A stretch of 30,987 bases of DNA from IMG/VR virus record IMGVR_UViG_3300042556_003267, positions 1-30,987 of that record; one strand, 5' to 3'. Origin of the DNA: a virus. Of this stretch, positions 30,197-30,987 are shown piece after piece. The position numbers and the translations under genes were made by a program. Position 1 is the first letter of the stretch; each line of letters starts with the position of its first letter. Under the pieces are notes generated by a model that had not been told where the DNA came from, ran no database searches, and saw only the letters and a list, made by a program, of their open reading frames with translations.

Positions 30197-30987
30197 CAGA
30201 AGGGGTTGCTCCTGTTTTCTACAGCTTCACGCGCCCAGTCGGCACGGGTCTTTTGCGGTTGATAGTATCCGACGTTGCCGGTGTTTGCGGACAGGTGGCG
30301 AAGCACCACGCTGTGCCCGAACTGCTGCAGGTTGAACTTCATTGGGGTGAATGGCTCGGAGTCCTTGCTTTTCTTCTGGCTGAGCGTGATGATCCCAGAG
30401 CTTTCCTGCCGATCCATATGAAGGGTGCAGTCGGATGCGCCGCGAAGCGCGGTCGAGCCGCGCTCTCGCAGGCCGTCGGCGCCGGAGTGGTGAACGATAA
30501 ACGGTGTGGCTCCAGTTTCGGCGCGTACCTTTTCGCACACGTCGATGGCAACGCCGGCGTCCTGTGCCGAGTTCTCGTCACCTCCGGTAAGGGACCGGGC
30601 CCAGGTGTCGATGATGAACAGGCGCAGATCACCGCGATCTTCAGCGACCTCCTTGCAGGTGTTGTTGAGCATAACTTGCTCGGTCGCCTCAAGAAGGCGC
30701 GGGGCGTGCGGAATGATGACAAGGTTCTTTTCCAGGAGATCGTAGTCGGCCTCTGGGTGTGCAAGCTTCCACGCCTCAATGCGCCAGCGCAGGCCGCGCA
30801 AACCTTCACCGACGCAGTACACGCCGGTGCCCGCCTTGACGGCGTGCCCGTGGAACGGGACGCCGGAGGCAATGCACAGGGCAGCATCGAGAATGCAGAA
30901 CGATTTGGTGGAACCAGGCGCGCCGTACAGGGTGGTGAGACCGTCGGCAGGGATGATGCCGTTGACAAGCCACTCCGGTTCGGGCAG
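30196..30987 (-). CDS. RecA-like replicative ATPase/helicase (AAA_25/RepA type), 5' end outside window
   Basis: The frame is open to the window edge, giving 264 visible residues and no start. Near the visible N-terminus, LTTLYGAPGSTKSFCILDAA holds the Walker A (GAPGSTKS). LRLFIIDTWARSLTGGDENS contains the Walker B Asp, and TPFIVHHSG holds a further conserved sensor-like segment. This is the RepA/AAA_25 form of RecA-like ATPases, which act as replicative helicases or with primase domains in phage. The missing N-terminus could carry a primase or binding domain. It overlaps the zinc ribbon gene. It anchors this leftward unit as early/replication genes. Confidence 0.85.
   Translation of the reverse strand: MPEPEWLVNGIIPADGLTTLYGAPGSTKSFCILDAALCIASGVPFHGHAVKAGTGVYCVGEGLRGLRWRIEAWKLAHPEADYDLLEKNLVIIPHAPRLLEATEQVMLNNTCKEVAEDRGDLRLFIIDTWARSLTGGDENSAQDAGVAIDVCEKVRAETGATPFIVHHSGADGLRERGSTALRGASDCTLHMDRQESSGIITLSQKKSKDSEPFTPMKFNLQQFGHSVVLRHLSANTGNVGYYQPQKTRADWAREAVENRSNPF

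Overview
This window is a 31-kb piece of a tailed double-stranded DNA phage genome. It is GC-rich overall and very compact: most neighbouring genes overlap by 1 to 8 bases, and no gene-free stretch exceeds about 130 bases. I saw no tRNA, rRNA, CRISPR array, insertion sequence, integrase or attachment site. The host cannot be read from the sequence. GC content and codon choice would suit an actinobacterium, but this is weak evidence. The set of portal, scaffold, coat, adaptor, nozzle-like protein and large Ala-rich internal proteins, with no tube, sheath or clear tape measure, fits a podovirus-like virion best.

Bases 1-27271 are all read rightward. The order is packaging (small terminase, two small genes, large terminase, portal; 1-4699), three small unknown genes (4696-5713), scaffold and major coat protein (5835-7970), a coat terminator (8009-8041), and an adaptor with an internal duplication plus a large nozzle-like protein (8099-11391). 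Next come a small beta-barrel protein and a receptor-binding-type protein that carries twelve 25-residue DUF285 repeats (11391-13411). Five Ala-rich presumed internal or ejection proteins follow, including one of 1581 residues (13443-23133). Then come a coiled-coil protein, a tail fibre and a small beta protein (23162-25274), three successive cell-wall-active enzymes (M15 peptidase, permuted papain-fold peptidase, lysozyme-like; 25281-26802), and two small conserved phage proteins.

Bases 27268-30987 are read leftward and form the distal end of an early/replication operon. In transcription order they hold a RecA-like replicative ATPase (5' end outside the window), an FmdB-like zinc ribbon, a PD-(D/E)XK-like protein, an HNH endonuclease, a sigma-region-4-like regulator, a second PD-(D/E)XK resolvase-like protein, a helical unknown, and two small membrane proteins (one DUF5658-like). 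The two transcription units meet tail to tail with interlocking stop codons at 27268-27271.

The strongest hidden signal is a 26-base motif, TCCCCA-N4-CGGCT-N5-TRAGGA. It occurs nine times on the + strand with fixed internal spacing, and only in the packaging/structural half. Eight copies sit at gene boundaries, two of them running over the end of the preceding coding sequence, and one lies inside the large terminase gene about 150 bases before the portal. Its layout resembles promoters of single-subunit phage RNA polymerases, so it is a candidate set of late promoters. Two other notable signals are the apparent total absence of CATG from the window, and the AT-rich, near-identical 75-base repeats of the receptor-binding-type gene, in which only a few codons vary.
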